From Struthio camelus (Eukaryota > Chordata > Aves > Struthioniformes > Struthionidae), in NCBI RefSeq assembly GCF_040807025.1, contig NC_090943.1:21605213-21669212 (forward strand): a stretch of DNA of 64,000 nt, read 5' to 3'. Below the pieces are notes generated by a model. It ran no database searches. It was not told where the DNA came from and saw only the letters and a list, made by a program, of their open reading frames with translations. Positions 58,890 to 64,000 of this stretch are shown here, in pieces (within the stretch, counting starts at the first letter, position 1; every line of letters starts with the position of its first letter). Made by a program: the position numbers and the translations under genes.

Positions 58890-59090
58890 CCGTGTGCCCC
58901 TGCTGTAGCAGTGCTCGCCCTCGGAGGCGCAGGTTCTGTGCGCCGAAGCACGGCCCCCGCCGCACCCGCGCTCTGTCCCTGTCCTGCTGCGGGAGCGTGC
59001 CCTGTCGTGACCCCGTGGCAGGCCGTACGAGTTTTGCGCCTTTGAATCCTGCCCTCGCTGGGTAGGCTTGCGCTTGGCTGGCAGGCAGGC
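58890..59090. promoter_or_regulatory. Isolated CpG-dense patch in intron 7
   Basis: About 170-200 bp has high GC and roughly twenty CpGs, just downstream of a 12-base C run (58863-58874), with AT-rich intron on both sides. A short (GGCA)n run lies at about 59078-59094. Open frames cross it on both strands, but none shows a recognisable domain. It could be a small orphan CpG island marking an intronic enhancer, alternative promoter or antisense transcript start. Confidence 0.45.
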
Positions 59091-62000
59091 AGGCAAGAGG
59101 AAGGATTGTTAGTTAGTGGCTGTAATTGCTGGAGCTTATGTTGGAAATTTGGCACTAAATTAATTTGGTCAGCCACAGCAGTGCTATTGCTGGGCAACCG
59201 TATAAGCTGTCAATTGTGCTTTTAAAAAGAATTTAGACCTTCAAGAGAAGAGCAGAGATGCATCTGATGCAGAGATGCGTACCGTAGTTACAGAGTACTA
59301 TATAATTTTTTTCTGAAACTTGCATTCAAAGCATCTGTTCAGTTTGTTTATTTCATTATATTGTTCTGCATTGTATACTTCGGAATTAGCAAAGAAAGGT
59401 CATAAATCACCAAACATGCATTTCATTTGCCCTCATTCTTCTTAGAGACCATCCATGGAATACAAGTTCATAATAACAGTTCCATCTATCTAATTGAGTA
59501 AATGCATCCCATGCAGATTAGCAGTAGCTGATTTACAGTGCTTGTTTTTTCATGACCTAATTGCTCGTTTAGCCCCGTGTCTATCTGCTTTCCTGCTGAA
59601 ATAGTGCAGTATTCTGTAGATGGCTTGAACTAGAGCTAGAGGAGGACAGTGGAGTAGGGAAGTATAATTTGCAGAGCAGGAGAATGAGCACAGTATTGAG
59701 GTATCATTAAACTTCTACATATGGTAAGGAGTGTGAAAAAGTAATTTTTTTAATAAATCAAAATTATGAATAGTATTTACTTACTATTTATGCTTAGTAT
59801 ATTTACTTAGACATTTTTGCGGAATTCGTGTTACCACTTCTCAACCCATTCTAAACTCGCGTTACTATCTTAGTAAAATATAGCAATTTTATAGTTTTAC
59901 AGACCTTTTGCTTCTAGGACATGCATTTTTGTATGGAAGTACAAGAACAGAAATGTGTTGCCTTACATTTTCTGATGATTTTTTTTGCATCTGGATCCCA
60001 GAACACAAATTGCATATGCACGTGTAATCCTTGCACCAGGGAATGATTCTGTGGCAATAGATAGCTCTATTCTTCGTAGTCATGATATATAACGTAAATT
60101 AAATGCTAACTTGACTGAATGGTCATTAAATTGAGGAGACTGAGGCATACATAGGACGCATCATTGTTCAGCCAGTTTTTGAACTTAAATTGTAAAGAGT
60201 CTGGGTAGTTATTGAGACAGATTCTAGCAGCTGTAGAGGCAGCTCCTCTTTTGTGGTATGAAGTACCTTTTTGAACCAAATTCATTTTGGGGGAAACCAC
60301 ATCTATTTTTCTTTCTTTATGCTTAACATTAATAGCACTCTTCCTTTCTATTCTCATTCTGTTTGTTTATCGTGACTCTCAATATGAAAGCCTAAATTTA
60401 TTTTTAAAATATGGTTTTTTTAAAAAAAAGAAATATCTGCTGTTAGATACTATAGGTGAATTCTTACCCTCATGTAAAAGGCATCTGGAACCACCCATGG
60501 CAAGAAAAGACTTTGTTTCTGCTGTTTCAAGTCAAACCATGTTGAATACTACTTAGTTTGTTGTTTTGTTCCTCACCCCCATAATTCAAGATTTAATTGA
60601 AATACAAAGTTACTTGCGCTGCGGCTGTAAAGCTCTGTATTAGAGCTTTGTAGTGGTGTACATTACTCTCATCTGAGTGCCTGCTGTGAAAAGTCAGGAG
60701 CAGGAGTGAAATCTTTAATAGGTTTCATGAAGTTTGATTAAATTTGGTGGTTGTCCCTTTTCGGAAACATACAGCTTGGAATAGAGCATATTGCTTGAAT
60801 AGCTTCCTCTATTGTTTCATAAAACTTGATGTAGAAGATATCACCAGATCATTTAGTCTGCCTCATGTTTTCAGACGGGGTTTTTTCATACCCTTACAGG
60901 CATAAATAAGTGAAAAATACAGATTCAGATGACTTGTATTTGACTGAAGTCAAACTTGTACCAGTGAGGCACTTTATCTCTTAGCATTATATGTATCTTG
61001 TAATGCAAGACACAATATTGGTCAGAAAACCTTGAGAAGGCTTCCATTCTTTATGGTTTGTTCAGATAATTAACTTCGCTGCTGTAGAGGTATATCTTAA
61101 TTTTAATGTGGGTTTCTCTAGCTTTGGCTTTCAGTTATTCCTTCTGATTAGTGTCTTTCTGTGCTTAAAAAATAAATTTCTGTGGGTTTGCTTTATATAA
61201 AGTATTTTTTAGCCTGTAATTCCTGTGGCTTTTCTGTATTTATTCAGTTTTCCAGTGTAGTTGGAGATATTGGACCTTGGGTTGGTATGTAGTGTTCTAA
61301 TATTTACCATCTTCTGATTATAAAAGCACTTTGCTGCTGTTATTACTGTTCTGTTCACGTAATCAGAGAGTACCACAGGTCTGCTAGCTCTGCTCTGATA
61401 GCTCATTTCAGATTGCTTGTCTGCCATAACTGTACACCCTTAAATCAAAGGTTCCTTGCACAGTTCCTCGCAAGTGCAGATATGGCTTAAGGTCCTTATC
61501 CTTAGCTGGATAGTTTATTTTGCTGGCAATCCAAAATGCTTTTGATTTGAATGATCCCAGACTACCAGCTGGCCCATATTACTTCTTGCCGTACTTTCCT
61601 CTTCACTGTAAGCCATTTTGGTCAAACTTGTGCAATTTAGCAATATACTGAAGGTGACTTTACATTTGCTTGCAAATAATCGACAGATATCTTGGATAAT
61701 TACATTTACTATCAATCCCTGCCAAAATGCAGTGTGCACGTGCCTGCTCAGGAGTGATTTGCTGCCAGGCAGGTTCAGAGAAAATTAATTCGTACGATGC
61801 ATGCTTTTTTGGTTAGTGTGGGTGTGAATGTTCTGATCACCAAATTGTTACCTCTGAAGGTGAATTATGGCAAACGCAGTATCGTGCGTTTCACTGATTG
61901 CTTTGGCAGGCCTGCGGAAGGCGTTTCGAACCTGTGAGCTCACGCGCTCTTTCCAGCTGTATCGACTAGCCTAAGATACCTCTCCCTACACACCGTGCTT

Positions 62001-63062
62001 CAGCTTTCACAGGAAATACTCAACTAACGTTTAGTGTTATGAGGTTCATTTGAGAGAGGCATGTGTGTTTCATTTTACGTTTGTTGGGAGGCAGATTATT
62101 TCCCAAATATTGAATGTTTATTTCTAATCCTTAATATTATGGGGATGAGGTATTTGGGGGGAGACAGGAAGTTGGGGAAGGGCTAAGGAAAAATGAAAGC
62201 CATCAAACCCCACAGCTTGAGGGAAAGGTTTTGTAGTTGAGGCTATAGTCATTACTGAGTATGTTTTTAGTCAGTTGTCTCAAATAAACTAACTTCTAGG
62301 TCTTGATACAGCAGATGTTTGTGTCTGTCTTTAACTCTTAATGCATGTACATAATCCCATTGATTTTATTAGGCATACAGAAATGCATAAATTTTAAACA
62401 TGTGAGTTTGCTTTATATTTGCTTTGATGTTAAATTAGTTTACTTTTTCAATAGGCTGTCAAAACCTTAGTACAATTTTCTTCCCAGACTTCTGAGTCTG
62501 TTGTATTGTATCTGAACACTTTGCTGTACATGCAAGTTAATTTTTCTATCTTATGTTTTTAAGCAATTTTTAATGCTGTGAAGGCTTTGGTTGTCTCTCA
62601 TAGTTATGTAGGTAAGTGAACAACGTAGAAAAAAAAGTAAGTCTCAGTGCAATCTCTTGCTGACTTGCAGAAGGAGATGGTTGCCACTTACCTGTGTTTG
62701 TGGTCATATTTCTCATTTATCGAAGCATGAGGTACAAGTCAGTCCATGCCTCTTTTCCCTTTCTGTGACTTTGAAGGCATCGTTGTCTGTTTTGGTCATG
62801 TTTTCTGTGAATTCTGTGGCCCTCTTGTTCACACTTCCAGGCTTAGGAGCTGTCCTGAGAGAGGGAACTCCAGCTTGTCATGTCCTACTTTTTGTGCAGA
62901 AGTTCAGCACTTGGGTTTTATTCTGACCTCTATGAAACAGTCCTCTTTTGTGATACTATCAAGTGCTCTCTGAAATCTTCAGGGTTAAACGAACTGGCAG
63001 ATAAAATCAGTGGGTAGTTTCCTGAAACCTTAAAAATATGGACACCTGATATTTTTTGGTTT

Positions 63063-63079
63063 AAAAAAAAAAAAAAAAA
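63063..63079 (+). repeat. Poly-A tract (A17)
   Basis: A homopolymer run in intron 7 with no recognisable retroelement body next to it. Confidence 0.95.
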
Positions 63080-64000
63080 GCACTACATTTTTACGTAGTC
63101 TTTTATTATATGGACAGCTGCTCTTAAAGCAGGATCTTAGAGCAACCATTAGCCAGGTATTAATTCTGCTATTGATAAGTCAAAATTAATATAATAAAAA
63201 GGTAAAAATCCAACTATCTGCTTCTCTGCAGATAATTCATCATACTTTCTAGCTTGAATCATTGTGTGTAAGCTAGCCAAACACATGGCTAATACTGGAC
63301 TAGTTTTGCAGGCCTTTGTATAGGTAAGAGAGTTAGTTAATTGTGTTGTGTCAAAGTCTAGGAACCCTAGTGATGGGTATGTTACATGCTGGTCAAACAT
63401 AGGGGACAAATTATGTTTCTTTTTTTAAGTTTTGAGGTGTTAGTCTTCACCCTTTGGTGAAGAACTGTATAGTTCTTGAGGTGGAAAATCATAGAAAACA
63501 GATATTCTTGCAGTATGAATTCAACAAATGATAAAACAAGAATTCTCCTGCTACAGAAGGACTAAAACTATGTAAAAAATATTCTGAACTGATGGAAAAT
63601 ATTGATCATTTTGCATTGGTGGAGGGAGAGAAGGGTAGTATAAACACGTAGTAGATCTCAAACTGTTTCCATAGTGCTTAGGATCTTGGATTATCTATTT
63701 ACTTTTTGCTGTTATGTGATTCTTTTTATTCTTTCTAGTAAACCAGAAGAGTTAGTACAATGTAATTTGGCAATTAGATGATGTAACGTTCACAGAAAAT
63801 TGTGAGATTAAGCTGTTCATTTACCCTGTTGAGTTTGAAGCCTGGCTCTGGTCTCACTCACCAAGACTGTCTGTCTCTACTGCATTTAGTTGTATGAGCA
63901 CCAGTAACTCTAGTCATAGTTAAGGTCAGCTGGACATTGGTGCCTACGTAGGAGAGAGTCCTCTAATTAGGTCTCTGGCAGACAGTGAGTGTGCGCTCAC

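Larger units (their letters stand above)
57550..64000 (+). other. DNAJC1: DNAJC1 intron 7, 5' part (runs off window)
   Basis: The intron begins with donor gtgagt and has no acceptor followed by recognisable DNAJC1 coding sequence before the window ends. It contains a C12 run and CpG-dense patch near 58863-59090 and an A17 tract at 63063-63079. The rest is AT-rich unique sequence. Confidence 0.85.

Noticed and set aside
57550..64000. DNAJC1 exon 8 (lysine-rich linker before the SANT domain)
   Set aside because: I scanned for the expected continuation after ELETLQ with a phase-1 acceptor and did not find it, so it probably lies beyond the window.

Overview
The window is vertebrate nuclear DNA, most likely from a bird or a close sauropsid relative. 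It has one GC-rich CpG-island promoter followed by about 60 kb of AT-rich intronic sequence. The protein signature is close to vertebrate DNAJC1. Interspersed repeats are sparse, and the only recognisable one is an old CR1-type LINE fragment. No bacterial operons, phage, CRISPR arrays or compact gene clusters are present. Species assignment is an inference and was not tested by any search.

The only gene I can support is the 5' part of DNAJC1 (ERdj1/MTJ1/HTJ1, an ER-membrane J-domain co-chaperone of BiP), on the + strand. Seven coding exons are visible: 1098-1265, 39001-39102, 39950-39996, 45831-45996, 46897-46994, 48096-48189 and 57459-57549. All have GT/AG boundaries and all join in frame. 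Together they give 766 coding nucleotides (255 complete codons plus one base): signal peptide, lumenal J domain with HPD at residues 75-77, one transmembrane helix, a lysine-rich ribosome-binding cytosolic segment, and the start of the following charged helix. The C-terminal SANT/Myb half lies beyond the right edge.

Layout: 1-280 is AT-rich upstream DNA. About 280-1560 is the CpG island, with an inverted CCAAT box, a CRE-like motif, pentamer repeats and the initiation codon. Intron 1 (1266-39000, 37.7 kb) holds an antisense CR1 relic at about 12860-13700, homopolymer tracts, several short perfect inverted repeats and a small CpG-dense patch at 32525-32612. Exons 2-3 are close together (intron 2 is 847 nt). 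Intron 3 is 5.8 kb, introns 4 and 5 are about 1 kb each, and intron 6 is 9.3 kb. Intron 7 runs off the window and carries a second, stronger CpG-dense patch at about 58890-59090.

I looked for an undescribed system and do not see one. The most useful leads are the two isolated CpG-dense patches, the open reading frame that runs upstream of the start codon, the UPR-like arrangement of promoter motifs, and some short structured or Z-DNA-prone elements. Many of the open frames in the window are chance frames in introns or GC-rich shadows of the CpG island.
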